Source: JALZKA01 sp963786495 (GTDB taxonomy: Bacteria; Actinomycetota; Thermoleophilia; Solirubrobacterales; 70-9). Taken from it: DNA of 64,000 nt. The stretch is from contig CAWAZL010000002.1 in the NCBI GenBank assembly GCA_963786495.1, positions 1,426,001 through 1,490,000 on the forward strand, given 5' to 3'. This document shows positions 8,533 to 17,292 of this stretch, piece after piece. How positions within the stretch are numbered: position 1 is the stretch's first letter; every line of letters begins with the position of its first letter. The translations under genes and the position numbers were made by a program. The notes beneath the pieces were generated by a model, which was not told where the DNA came from, did no database searches, and worked only from the letters and a program-made list of their open reading frames with translations.

Positions 8533-9408
8533 TCAAGCGGCCTGACGAAGCCCTTCTGCGGCGAACTCCGCAATGAGGTCGAACACGCGCTCTGGGCATT
8601 CAATCTGTGGGCAGTGCCCGCAGTCCGGGATGATCTCGGCGCGGGCATGCTCCACCTCGGCCAGGATCCGCTCGGCGCCCTTCGCGCTCACCATCCGGTC
8701 GCGCTCGCCCCAGATGACAAGGAGCGGGCACTCGATCCAGCCGAGCTCGAACGGGTCCTGGATCTCGGGGCGCAGGCGCCGGCCAGTGCCCAGGAGGCGG
8801 ACGACGTCCCGCTTCGACCTGAAGGATCGCGTAAAGCTCGAGACGACCTGCGGGTCGAGTTCTCCAGGATGCGCGGTCGCGAGCTGGCGGTACGCCTGAG
8901 CCACAAGCTGGCGGATCGTCCACTCGGGCAGCGGCAGCGGCGAGCGGAGGATCGTCTGGATCGCCCATGCGCCTTCGATGAACGAGATCCAGCGCGCGAG
9001 GTCCAGCCCGGCAGGCGCGATCGGCACGATGCCCGCGAGCGGCAGATCCCGGCGCTGCGCGGCGCGGAGCGAGACGCAGCCGCCCAGCGAGTTTCCGGCC
9101 AGGACCACCTGGCCGGTCGGGCTTGCCCGCGCGGCGTGCTCGACCGCAGCCAGCACGAAGCGGTCGAGCTGGGGGAGGATCGTCCTGTCGCGGTCGAGGC
9201 GGTCCGCCTGGCCGAACCCCGGCATGTCGAGGGCAAGTGCGCCCCGCCCTTCGGCTTCGATCAGCTTCAGGAGCGGACGCCAGGTGTCCGCCGAGTCCGA
9301 GTACCCATGGAAGAGGACGAGTGGGTGGGAGTCGTCGCGCGGGGTGAGCTCGAGCGCACGGGTCTTAAATCCCCCGAGCTCCAGGCGTTTTTCGCCGGGT
9401 CCGCCCAT
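8533..9408 (-). CDS. Alpha/beta hydrolase
   Basis: 291 residues with the alpha/beta hydrolase fold. The oxyanion-hole motif is LFHGYSDSADTW near residue 32, the nucleophile elbow GNSLGG near 105 (catalytic Ser), the acid in WGERDRM near 238, and a late His in DCGHCPQIECPE near 265. The substrate is unknown; the family covers esterases, lipases and C-C hydrolases. The ATG at 9408 (MGGPGEKRLEL) is chosen because everything upstream in frame lies antisense to the divergent beta-helix gene and looks non-coding. Confidence 0.85.
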   Translation of the reverse strand: MGGPGEKRLELGGFKTRALELTPRDDSHPLVLFHGYSDSADTWRPLLKLIEAEGRGALALDMPGFGQADRLDRDRTILPQLDRFVLAAVEHAARASPTGQVVLAGNSLGGCVSLRAAQRRDLPLAGIVPIAPAGLDLARWISFIEGAWAIQTILRSPLPLPEWTIRQLVAQAYRQLATAHPGELDPQVVSSFTRSFRSKRDVVRLLGTGRRLRPEIQDPFELGWIECPLLVIWGERDRMVSAKGAERILAEVEHARAEIIPDCGHCPQIECPERVFDLIAEFAAEGLRQAA

Positions 9409-9480
9409 GCGCAATGTGTACCCCAGGAATCGGCGGTAAATCGGCTTGACCGATTCCGCCTGATCCGCCAATATGGAGGC

Positions 9481-11049
9481 GTGCGCAGGGGTTTCGTACA
9501 GAAGTCCGTCGTTGCCGCGATGGCCATCGCGTTGTTGACGGCGTCTGGCGCCGACGCCGACACCTTGAAGGTGAACACCGGCGCGGACCTGGCCTTGAAC
9601 GGGTGCACAAAGGACGACTGCTCGGTGCGCGAGGCGATCATCGCGGCGAACAGGCACAAGGGCAAGGACACGGTCGTCTTGCGTTCGGGCCGACTCCACG
9701 GCCTTGCGATCCTCGGGACCGACGAGGACAAGTCGAAGACTGGCGATCTCGACGTCCGTGGCAAGACGACGATCAAGGCGTCCAAGAAAGAGCCTGCCGT
9801 CATTCACGCGAATGGGATCGACCGCGTCCTGCACGTTTTGGCCAAAACGAAGGTCATCGGCCTCGAGCTCACCGGCGGGCTGACGGCTCAGAACAGCGTG
9901 CAGGGCCTCGGCCTCTACGCGCCAACCGCCCGTGTCGACGTCAAGCGCTCGAGGATTACCGGCAACACCGCAGCGGGGAACTCCACCGGCGGCATGTCCG
10001 CTCATGGCGGCGGCTCTCTCGTCAAGAGCGAGGTGAGCTTCAACGAAGGCACCAACACAGGTGGCGCCTCGCTTTCAGGGGACGCAGACAGGCCGTTTCT
10101 GGTCAAGCGCAGCAAGATCTTCGAGAACACCGTTGGCGGCGGCCTCTTCATCTCGAACGGAGTCGTCGAGAAGTCTGAGATCACCGACAACGAAGCGTTC
10201 CAATGCGGCGGCGTCGACTTGAACGCCGGAGTTCTGACCGATTCTCTGGTTGCCCGCAACGACACGGTTCCCGCGGGGTCCAACAACTTCGGCGGTGGGG
10301 GCGTCTGCCTCGGCAGCGGATCGAAGATCGTGGGCTCGACGATCACGGAGAACACGTCGGTCGCCGACGGCGGTGGGGTGGAGGTCTTTGGCGGCAAGGC
10401 GATCATCGACTCGACGATCCACGACAATCTCGCCAGCGACGAGGGCGGCGGTGTGAGCATCCTCTTCTCCGACCCGTTCAAGGTCGAACGGAGCACCTTC
10501 ACGGACAACGTTGCGGGCACCGACGGTGGTGGCCTGCGCGCGGGCAGCGCGCGGGTGATCGTGAAGAGCTCCACCTTTCAGGGGAACGAGGGCGTGCTGG
10601 GCGGCGGCATCGTCGCAAATGATCAGCCGACCGGCGCGAACGACTCGATCGTCGACCTGCGGTGGTCGACGATCTCTCAGAACAACTCGGGAAGCGGCGG
10701 CGGCATCGGCGGCGCGGACGGCGGCTCGTTCCTCTCGGAAGGCACCGTGATCGACGGGAACATGGCGGTCGCTGCGTCCAAGGACTGCAACGCGACGGTC
10801 GTTTCGGGCGGGCACAACTTCATCGGCGTCACGGCCGGCTGTAACGCATTCAACGGGCCCGGCGACATCTCGGGCTTCCCTGCGCTTCTGGGGCCGATTG
10901 CCGACAACGGCGGGCCTACGCTGACGATGAAGCCGGCCATCGCCTCAGCGCTCATCGATGAAGGTGGAAACGGCTGTCCGTCATTCGATCAGCGCGGAAA
11001 GCCGCGCCCCAGGGCCGACGCCTGCGACATCGGTTCGGTCGAACGCTGA
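9481..11049 (+). CDS. Secreted CSLREA-type beta-helix protein with choice-of-anchor-Q-like C-terminus
   Basis: 522 residues from GTG 9481. The signal peptide (VVAAMAIALLTASGADA) is followed by DTLKVNTGADLALNGC and CSVREAIIAAN, a variant of the CSLREA domain found at the N-terminus of exported beta-helix proteins. The body repeats short Gly/Asn-rich strands (GGG-V-GS-I-NST-T-NTA pattern) typical of right-handed parallel beta-helices. The C-terminus (PIADNGGPTLTM ... ACDIGSVE) matches the choice-of-anchor Q pattern. It is likely an extracellular or surface adhesin or carbohydrate-related protein; function inferred only. GGAGG lies 1 nt before the GTG, unusually close. In-frame codons upstream are antisense to the hydrolase and were excluded. 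Confidence 0.85.
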   Translation: MRRGFVQKSVVAAMAIALLTASGADADTLKVNTGADLALNGCTKDDCSVREAIIAANRHKGKDTVVLRSGRLHGLAILGTDEDKSKTGDLDVRGKTTIKASKKEPAVIHANGIDRVLHVLAKTKVIGLELTGGLTAQNSVQGLGLYAPTARVDVKRSRITGNTAAGNSTGGMSAHGGGSLVKSEVSFNEGTNTGGASLSGDADRPFLVKRSKIFENTVGGGLFISNGVVEKSEITDNEAFQCGGVDLNAGVLTDSLVARNDTVPAGSNNFGGGGVCLGSGSKIVGSTITENTSVADGGGVEVFGGKAIIDSTIHDNLASDEGGGVSILFSDPFKVERSTFTDNVAGTDGGGLRAGSARVIVKSSTFQGNEGVLGGGIVANDQPTGANDSIVDLRWSTISQNNSGSGGGIGGADGGSFLSEGTVIDGNMAVAASKDCNATVVSGGHNFIGVTAGCNAFNGPGDISGFPALLGPIADNGGPTLTMKPAIASALIDEGGNGCPSFDQRGKPRPRADACDIGSVER

Positions 11050-11053
11050 GGCG

Positions 11054-11166
11054 CTAGCGGCCGATGCGGTAGACCGTGCCGCCCGCGACGACGTAAACGT
11101 TCTCGCGCGAGCAGGCAAAGAGCCGCAGCCCCGGCGAGGGCCGCGAGTCCCTGTGCCCGCCTGATC
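11054..11166 (-). pseudogene. Possible C-terminal remnant of a glucose/sorbosone dehydrogenase-like gene
   Basis: The minus strand reads GLRLFACSRENVYVVAGGTVYRIGR then stop at 11054-11056. The tail resembles the last beta-strand of the glucose/sorbosone dehydrogenases in this window, which end IYAVSLDGPVFRLVPEK or EVYVTSQADEALYRLEPAP. No start codon or upstream domain belongs to it, so it looks like a deletion remnant. The match is short and could be chance. Confidence 0.35.
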
Positions 11167-11169
11167 AGC

Positions 11170-12744
11170 CTAAAGCCCGAGCCGGTTCTTGATGCCGCGC
11201 GCGTTGATCATCCGGTAGAGCCGGTTGAGCATCTTGCGGCGAGCCGGGGTGTACGGATACCAGAGAGGCTCGGACTTGGCCGAGGGGATACGCGGCGACA
11301 CGATGGTCTCGGTCCGGCAGTACTTGCGGATGCCTCCCGGTCCGTGGCGCCAGCCGATGCCGGAGTCCTTCCAGCCGCCCATCGGCACCTCCAGGTGGAA
11401 GTAGTTGACGAGCGCGTCGTTGATGTTCACGGCGCCGACTTCTAGCTGCTCGGCAACCGTTTCGGCGCGCTCGGTGTCCTTGGAGAACACGGATGCGGAC
11501 AGGCCGTAGCGCGTGTCGTTGGCCATCCGGATCGCCTCGGCCTCGTCGCGCACCTTCATGACCCCGACGACGGGGCCGAAGGTCTCGTCGCTCATGACCT
11601 TCATCGTGTGGTCGGCGTCGGCGACGACGGTCGGCTCGTACCAGTCGCCGGGGCCGTCCTTGCGCTTGCCGCCAGTCAGGATCCGCGCGCCCTTCGCGCG
11701 AGCGTCCTCGACGTGGTCGGAGACGATGTCGATCTGGGCGGGCGAGGTCATCGCACCCTGCTCGGCCTCATACGAGCGGCCGTCGGCGCCCTGGCGCAAC
11801 TCACGCACCTGGTCGGCGAGGCGGTTGACGAAGATGTCGTAGACGGGCTCCTCGACGTAGATGCGCTCGATCGACATACAGACCTGGCCCGTGTTGACGA
11901 AGGCGCCATAGGCGCATCCGTTGACGGCGCGGTCCATGTCGGCATCGGCCAGGACGATCGCGGGGTCCTTGCCGCCGAGCTCGAGTGAGACGGGCGTCAG
12001 CGTGTCCGCTGCCCGCTTCATCACGATCTTGCCGGTGCGGTCCGAGCCGGTGAAGTGCATGTAGTCGACGTTGTCGACCAGGGCGCCGCCAGTCTCGCCG
12101 GTGCCGTTCACGAAGTCGATGATGTCGGGACCGCCGACCTCCTCCTTCCAGCCGCGGATCACCTCCATCAGCTCGAGCGGGGTGAACTCGGAGGGCTTGA
12201 TCACGACCGCCGCGCCGGCCATCAGCGCGGGAATCGCGTCGCCGGCCGAGAGGATCAGCGGGAAGTTCCACGGGCTGATGATCCCGACGACGGGATACGG
12301 GCGATAGCGGACGCGAAGCTTCTTGACCTTGGCGGGGATCAGCCCGGGGCTCGGCGTCTCGTCGGCCATGTACTTCTCGCCGTTCTTCGACCAGAAATTG
12401 ATCGCGACCTCGAGGTAGATGGACTCGAGGCCAGAGTCGCCGCGCACCTTGCCCGTCTCCTCCTGGACGACGTCAGCGATGTGCTCGCGGTTCTCGAGCA
12501 TCCAGTCGCGCCAGCGCTGGAGCCAGCGGCCCCGCTCGGCGAAGCCCATGGCCTCCCACTCGGCCTGGTTCGAACGCACGCGTGCCACGACCTCGGCCAC
12601 GCGCTCGGGCGAGTCGATCTCGACGCTCTGGATGACCGAGCCGTCGGTCGGGCGGTGCACATCGAAGGTTTCGGCGGTCGCGGCGTGCCCATTCGAGCTC
12701 GCTTCGGTCGTCTCTGGCGCGGTGGTCGCGGCGGTTGGCTCCAT
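11170..12744 (-). CDS. NAD(P)-dependent aldehyde dehydrogenase (succinate-semialdehyde dehydrogenase type)
   Basis: 524 residues from the ATG at 12744 (a second in-frame ATG lies at 12768). Oxidises an aldehyde to its acid with NAD(P)+. Seen: cofactor and substrate motifs SPWNFPLILSAGDAIPAL and VIKPSEFTPL, the general-base region LELGGKDPAIV, and the catalytic Cys in NTGQVCMSIERIYV near residue 295. The C-terminal YCRTETIV region is normal for the superfamily. The N-terminal ~35 residues are a low-complexity Ala/Thr extension. The closest guess is the succinate-semialdehyde/aliphatic class; the substrate is not certain. It lies alone between dehydrogenase-like secreted proteins. Confidence 0.9.
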   Translation of the reverse strand: MEPTAATTAPETTEASSNGHAATAETFDVHRPTDGSVIQSVEIDSPERVAEVVARVRSNQAEWEAMGFAERGRWLQRWRDWMLENREHIADVVQEETGKVRGDSGLESIYLEVAINFWSKNGEKYMADETPSPGLIPAKVKKLRVRYRPYPVVGIISPWNFPLILSAGDAIPALMAGAAVVIKPSEFTPLELMEVIRGWKEEVGGPDIIDFVNGTGETGGALVDNVDYMHFTGSDRTGKIVMKRAADTLTPVSLELGGKDPAIVLADADMDRAVNGCAYGAFVNTGQVCMSIERIYVEEPVYDIFVNRLADQVRELRQGADGRSYEAEQGAMTSPAQIDIVSDHVEDARAKGARILTGGKRKDGPGDWYEPTVVADADHTMKVMSDETFGPVVGVMKVRDEAEAIRMANDTRYGLSASVFSKDTERAETVAEQLEVGAVNINDALVNYFHLEVPMGGWKDSGIGWRHGPGGIRKYCRTETIVSPRIPSAKSEPLWYPYTPARRKMLNRLYRMINARGIKNRLGL

Positions 12745-12796
12745 GGCCAGAACTGTACCGCTCGGCATGGGCCTGGGCCGCAGGCCGCCTTTCGGC

Positions 12797-15202
12797 TTAC
12801 GGAGCCGGCTCGAGGCGATAGAGCGCCTCGTCGGCTTGCGAGGTCACGTAGACCTCGCGGGTGACCGGGTCCTCGGAGAACGAGGCAATGTTGTCGATTG
12901 GGGTGTCCAACTCCTCGTAGTCGTTCACCTTGGTGAGCTGCGGCACGAAGCTTCGGAACCGGTCCGCGAAGTAGTCGGTGAAGAGATAGCGGCCGTAGAG
13001 GTTGGTGAGGTCCTCGTCGCGAACGACGACGCCGCCGATCACCGATGCGCCCGCGGAGTGGCTGTAGACGAGGACGGGCTTGTCGTGCTTCGATTTCGTC
13101 GGCCCATCAGCCGTGTCGCCCGCGTCCGATCGCTTGAAGCCCTCGTAGCGGTCCCAGCCGAAATTCGCCTTGCGAAGGGAGTCCTCGGACTCGATGTCGA
13201 CCTCTTCGAAGCGGTTCTGCCCAACGTCGCCGATCATGATGTTGCCGCGTCTCGGGCTCGAAGTTGAAGCGGAAGGGATTTCGCAGACCGAGCGCGTAGA
13301 TCTCGTCATCCCCGTTCTTGCCGACGTACGGGTTGTCGCCTGGGACGGTGTACGTCGCCGTCCTCGGACTCCAAGCGGATCGATCCGGATGAGCTTGCCT
13401 AGGAGCGACTCCTTGTCCTGCGCGTTCTCGCGCGGATCGTCGCCCGAGCCGCCGTCGCCGGTCGCCAGGTACATGTAGCCGTCAGGCCCGAAGGTCACGT
13501 GGCCGCCGTTGTGGTTCGAGGCGAAGCGGTGGCGGATGCGGATGACCTCGCGGCGGGAGCTCTCTTCCGCGTCGGTCGCGCTCAGCGTTTCGAACTCGTC
13601 GATGACGATGTCGCCGTTGTCCTCGTCGTTGGAATACGTGTAGACGAGCCCGTTGGTCGCGAAGTCCGGGTGAAAAGCCATGCCCAGGAGCCCCTGCTCG
13701 CCGCCGTTCTCGGGGACGCGATTAGTGATGTCGAGGAAGGGCTGGGACTCCGTCGTCCCATTGACGACGACCTGCACCGTGCCGTCCTGCTCGACGACGT
13801 AGACCTTGTCGGTCTCGCCGGGCGCGAACGCCGAGTTCACCGGCGTGTCGAAGGTGCCGCCGATCGGCTCGAGGTCAACGTCGCCTTGGCCATTGCCGAC
13901 GGGCGGTGGTCCCTGCCTGCGCGGAATCGCCGGGTCGACGCGGTGGACCGTGCCGTCCAGCGAGGCGATGTACACGTGCTCTTGCGAGTCCTTGCCGATC
14001 CCCGCGATGTTGTCGATGCCGAACGGGTGTGACGTGAGGCCGGCGATCGTCTGCGCCCCGACGTCAGGCACGAAGCTGCGCACGTTCGGGGCGGCGAACG
14101 CCTCGGCGAAGAGATAGCGCCCGGTGTCCGGGTCGAAGGCGGTCCCGTCGAGGCTCGGGTCGCGAACGACGACGCCGCCGATCACCGTCACGCCGCGCAT
14201 CGTGCTGTCCGGCGGGTTCACGGGGCGCGGGTAGTCATGGATCGGTGCGATCTGCGGCAGCGCCGTGGCCCGCTCGGGGTGCGGCCCCTCGATCAGGCCC
14301 TCCTTGGCCGGCCACTGGAAGTCGGCGCCCTTCGCGGTCGCGATCGGGACGATGTCGACCTCCTCGCGCGCGCCCTGGCCCACATCGCCGATCGCGATGT
14401 TCTCGCCGTCGAACGAGAAGCGGAACGGATTGCGAAGGCCGATCGACCAGATCTCGTCGCGGCCCGGGACGCCGACAAAGGGGTTGCCCTTCGGGATGCG
14501 GTATCCGCTTGGGCAGTCGCTGCCATTGGGGCAACCGGTGGTCGGCTTCTTCGGGTTGATCCGCAGGAGCTTGCCGAGGAGCTTGTTCAGGCGGCTCGAG
14601 TTGTCGAAGGTGTCGTTGCCGCCGCCGCCGTCCCCCGTGGCGATCCAGAGCTTGCCGTCGGGCCCGAAGGCCGCGGTGCCGCCGTTGTGGTTCCCGGCGT
14701 CGCGGTGGCGGATCGTGAGCACAGTGCGATGCGAATTGAGGCGCGCGAGTCGCGGGTTGTCCCCGCGGACCTTGAACTCGGCGATCTCGATATCGCAGCC
14801 GCCGGTCACCTCGTTGCAGTCCTGGTTGTTGTAGTAGAGGTAGAAGCGGCCCGTCTCGGCGAAGTCGGGCGGGAACGCGGTCGAGAGAAGGCCTTTCTCT
14901 CCCCCGAACTCGATGATGTCGGAGACGTCGATGAGCGGGTTGTTCAGCTGGACGCCGTTCTCGACGACCCGGACTTGGCCGCCTTGCTGGGTGACGTAGA
15001 CGATGTCCGGGACGCCGGGCGCCCCGGTCACGTGGACGGGAGCGTCGAACGCGCCGCCGAAGGGAGTCGCCACCACCGTCGTCGGGGTGATGCCCGCGTG
15101 GCCCGCGGGCGCGAGCGCGAGGGCAGCGGCGCAGACGGAAGCCGCCAGCGTCCCTGCCAGTCCCACCCGGATGCGATCCTTTCCCTTCAAGTACTCATTC
15201 AC
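12797..15202 (-). CDS. Secreted protein with two tandem glucose/sorbosone dehydrogenase domains (internal triple frame slip)
   Basis: 801 residues: signal peptide (LAASVCAAALALAPAGHAG), then two copies of the PQQ-type glucose/sorbosone dehydrogenase beta-propeller (GSDH). Each has HNGG-x-FGPDG followed by A-T-GDGG (repeat 1 ~residues 170-200, repeat 2 ~560-590) and IGDVGQ. Soluble members oxidise sugars using PQQ and Ca2+; substrate unknown. In repeat 2, between IRIDPL and NIMIGDVGQ (13244-13372), the open frame is nonsense. Reading it with three single-base removals restores ESEDGD, YTVPGDNPYVGKNGDDEIYA and LGLRNPFRFNFEPETR, exactly the family sequence. The three slips sum to one codon, so the ORF stays open. 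Confidence 0.88.
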   Translation of the reverse strand: MNEYLKGKDRIRVGLAGTLAASVCAAALALAPAGHAGITPTTVVATPFGGAFDAPVHVTGAPGVPDIVYVTQQGGQVRVVENGVQLNNPLIDVSDIIEFGGEKGLLSTAFPPDFAETGRFYLYYNNQDCNEVTGGCDIEIAEFKVRGDNPRLARLNSHRTVLTIRHRDAGNHNGGTAAFGPDGKLWIATGDGGGGNDTFDNSSRLNKLLGKLLRINPKKPTTGCPNGSDCPSGYRIPKGNPFVGVPGRDEIWSIGLRNPFRFSFDGENIAIGDVGQGAREEVDIVPIATAKGADFQWPAKEGLIEGPHPERATALPQIAPIHDYPRPVNPPDSTMRGVTVIGGVVVRDPSLDGTAFDPDTGRYLFAEAFAAPNVRSFVPDVGAQTIAGLTSHPFGIDNIAGIGKDSQEHVYIASLDGTVHRVDPAIPRRQGPPPVGNGQGDVDLEPIGGTFDTPVNSAFAPGETDKVYVVEQDGTVQVVVNGTTESQPFLDITNRVPENGGEQGLLGMAFHPDFATNGLVYTYSNDEDNGDIVIDEFETLSATDAEESSRREVIRIRHRFASNHNGGHVTFGPDGYMYLATGDGGSGDDPRENAQDKESLLGKLIRIDPLGVRGRRRTPSQATTRTSARTGMTRSTRSVCEIPSASTSSPRRGNIMIGDVGQNRFEEVDIESEDSLRKANFGWDRYEGFKRSDAGDTADGPTKSKHDKPVLVYSHSAGASVIGGVVVRDEDLTNLYGRYLFTDYFADRFRSFVPQLTKVNDYEELDTPIDNIASFSEDPVTREVYVTSQADEALYRLEPAP

Positions 15203-15237
15203 CGTAGCGCCAACCCTGCGCGCACGCCTGAGTTGCG

Positions 15238-16437
15238 CTACTTCTCGGGCACGAGGCGGAACACGGGTCCGTCAAGGGATACGGCGTAGATGCGGCCGCG
15301 CTGATCCTCGCCAAATGACGAGATCGATGGGACCTGGAGCCCGAGGGCCCGGTCGTCGGTGGCCGTGCCGCCGCCGGCGTCCTCCGCAGTGAAGCTTCGG
15401 AGCTGGCCCTGGCAGAAGTCGGCGTAGAGATAGCGGCCGTAGAGAGACTCGAGCGCCTTGTCGCGGACGACGTAGCCGCCGGTGACCGAGCAGCCCGCAT
15501 CGCGGCCGTATGTCACGACCGGGTCGATCGCGTTCGGGGCCTCCTCGTCCGAGTTGAACCGCTCCGTTCCCTCGTATGCGGACCAGCCGAAGTTGGCCTC
15601 TTGTCCGGGCTCTTCGAGGTAGTCGATCTCCTCGAGCGAGTTCTGGCCGACGTCGCCGATCCAGAGCGCGCCGGTCTTCGAGTCGAACGAGAAGCGCCAG
15701 GGGTTGCGGAGGCCGTAGGCGAGGATCTCGGGCCGCACGTTGGACTCGCCGGCGTACGGGTTGTCGTTCGGAATCGCGTAGTCGAGGCCTTTGTGCCTTC
15801 CCGACGGGTCGATCCGCAAGATCTTCCCGAGCAACGAGCCGAGATCCTGGCCGTTGCGTTCGGGGTCGCCCGCGGCGCCGCCGTCGCCCAAGCCGACCAG
15901 CAGGTTGCCGTCGTTGTCGAAGAGGAGCAATCCGCCGTTGTGGTTCGAGTAGGGCTGCGGCTGCTCGAGGACCGTCCGGGCCGAGCGCTCGTCCACCTTG
16001 CCATTCTTGGCCGTCTTGTACTCGACGACCCGGGTGTCTCCATTCGTGTTTGTGTAGTCCACATAAAAGAGGCCCGAGCGCGCGTAGTCCGGGGCGAACG
16101 CGACCGAGAGGAGCCCTTGCTCGCCGCCGGCGGTGATCTCGTCGGAGATGTCGAGCAGGGTTGACTTCTTGCCGCTGGGCGAAACGCGGATGACCTGGCC
16201 GGTCTGCTCAACCACGTAAAGGGAGCCCTCGCCCTTGGGCTGAGTGATGTAGACCGGATCCTCGAACTCGCCGATCTCCTCGAGCGTGACTCCGCCGCCG
16301 CCTTGGGGCTCGCCGCCACCCGGCTCGCCCGGATCGGTCACGACGGGGGGCCCGGTTACGTCAGGTTCGTCCTTCTCGCCGCAAGCGGCGACGAAGAGGG
16401 ATGCGAGCGCGATCAAGATCGCAAAGCGGTTGCGCAT
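15238..16437 (-). CDS. PQQ-type glucose/sorbosone dehydrogenase lipoprotein
   Basis: 399 residues. The N-terminus is a lipoprotein signal with lipobox LFVAAC (Cys ~19), then an acidic/Gly-rich linker and a single GSDH propeller: GEQGLLSVAFAPDY, SNHNGGLLLFDNDGN, VGLGDGGAAGD, GLRNPWRFSFDS, WIGDVGQNSLEEIDY. In the family these residues line the PQQ/sugar pocket. Predicted to be anchored on the outer membrane face and to oxidise a sugar or related compound. It lies 36 nt from the two-domain paralogue on the same strand, suggesting tandem duplication and perhaps co-transcription. Confidence 0.9.
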   Translation of the reverse strand: MRNRFAILIALASLFVAACGEKDEPDVTGPPVVTDPGEPGGGEPQGGGGVTLEEIGEFEDPVYITQPKGEGSLYVVEQTGQVIRVSPSGKKSTLLDISDEITAGGEQGLLSVAFAPDYARSGLFYVDYTNTNGDTRVVEYKTAKNGKVDERSARTVLEQPQPYSNHNGGLLLFDNDGNLLVGLGDGGAAGDPERNGQDLGSLLGKILRIDPSGRHKGLDYAIPNDNPYAGESNVRPEILAYGLRNPWRFSFDSKTGALWIGDVGQNSLEEIDYLEEPGQEANFGWSAYEGTERFNSDEEAPNAIDPVVTYGRDAGCSVTGGYVVRDKALESLYGRYLYADFCQGQLRSFTAEDAGGGTATDDRALGLQVPSISSFGEDQRGRIYAVSLDGPVFRLVPEK

Positions 16438-16475
16438 GGCTCTGCGAACGGTAGGGGATCGAAAGCCGGCGCTCG

Positions 16476-17156
16476 TCAGTCGGCGGGGACGACGTTGCCG
16501 TCCTCGTCGACCTTTGCGGCCGCCGGCTTGTCCGTGATCGTTGCGACGAACTCGCCCTCGACCGGCTCGCCCGTGTCGGTGACCGCTCGGGCCTTACCGT
16601 CAAGGCCGGCCGCGACCTCGTAGTGGACGGTGTAGGTGCCGGAGACGACCGGCGTGACTCTGAAGACGGCGTGGACCTCCTCGCCAGCTGGAAGCTCTCC
16701 GAACGTGTAGGTGTTGGTCGACGAGGTCTCAGCGCCGGCGGTCGGCGCGGAATCGAGGTCCTTGGCCGAGGCCCCATCCTCGAGGATCTTCGGGTAGTCG
16801 TTTTCGAGGATCCAGACCGGCCGGTTCGGGTCGGCCAGCCCCTCCTGTGTGGAGCGCATGTTGAACGCGCCGTCGGCCTTGACGTCGCCCGTGTAGATGG
16901 TGAGCGCGAGGTCGGGGATCGTTTCGTCACCCGAGTTGCGGAAGGCGAGCTCGAGGTCGGTCGTCTCGGCAAGGCGCTGCTTCGGCGCAAACTCGGCGAC
17001 GGTCACCTCGACCGGGAAGTCCGCCTCTTCCTCGTTTTCGTCCTGGCGAGGGTCGGAGCCACCGCAACCGGCGATGAGCAATGCGGCCGCTCCGAGGCAA
17101 AAAGCTCGGCGGCCTTGGACCCGCGATTTGCGGGGGCTTGTGGTCTCCACCCGCAA
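16476..17156 (-). CDS. Lipoprotein of unknown function, possible Tat signal
   Basis: 226 residues if the TTG at 17156 is used; a GTG at 17150 is equally possible. The N-terminus has GRRAFCLGAAALLIAGC: a lipobox (LIAGC) preceded by a twin-arginine-like RRAFCL, so export by Tat is possible. The mature part (VEVTVAEFAPKQ-LAETTDLELAFRNSGDETIPDLAL) looks like an Ig-like beta-sandwich, with later strands EVHAVFRVTPVVSGTYTVHY. No family recognised. It is upstream of, and co-directional with, the dehydrogenase lipoprotein, 38 nt away. Confidence 0.75.
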   Translation of the reverse strand: MRVETTSPRKSRVQGRRAFCLGAAALLIAGCGGSDPRQDENEEEADFPVEVTVAEFAPKQRLAETTDLELAFRNSGDETIPDLALTIYTGDVKADGAFNMRSTQEGLADPNRPVWILENDYPKILEDGASAKDLDSAPTAGAETSSTNTYTFGELPAGEEVHAVFRVTPVVSGTYTVHYEVAAGLDGKARAVTDTGEPVEGEFVATITDKPAAAKVDEDGNVVPAD

Positions 17157-17292
17157 GGCGCGGGGAACATACCATCCATGAAGGGTGTGTTAAGTCGGTG
17201 GGAAGCGCGGTTGTCGGTTGCCCTCCCCGTCCGTCATGGATTAGTCTTGTGCGTGTTGGGGCCGGGCACAGCCTTGGGTCCCATGGTGAGAG

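Noticed and set aside
8269..9480. N-terminal 400 codons in frame with the beta-helix protein
   Set aside because: Antisense to the acidic lipoprotein and hydrolase genes; the signal peptide at GTG 9481 marks the true start.
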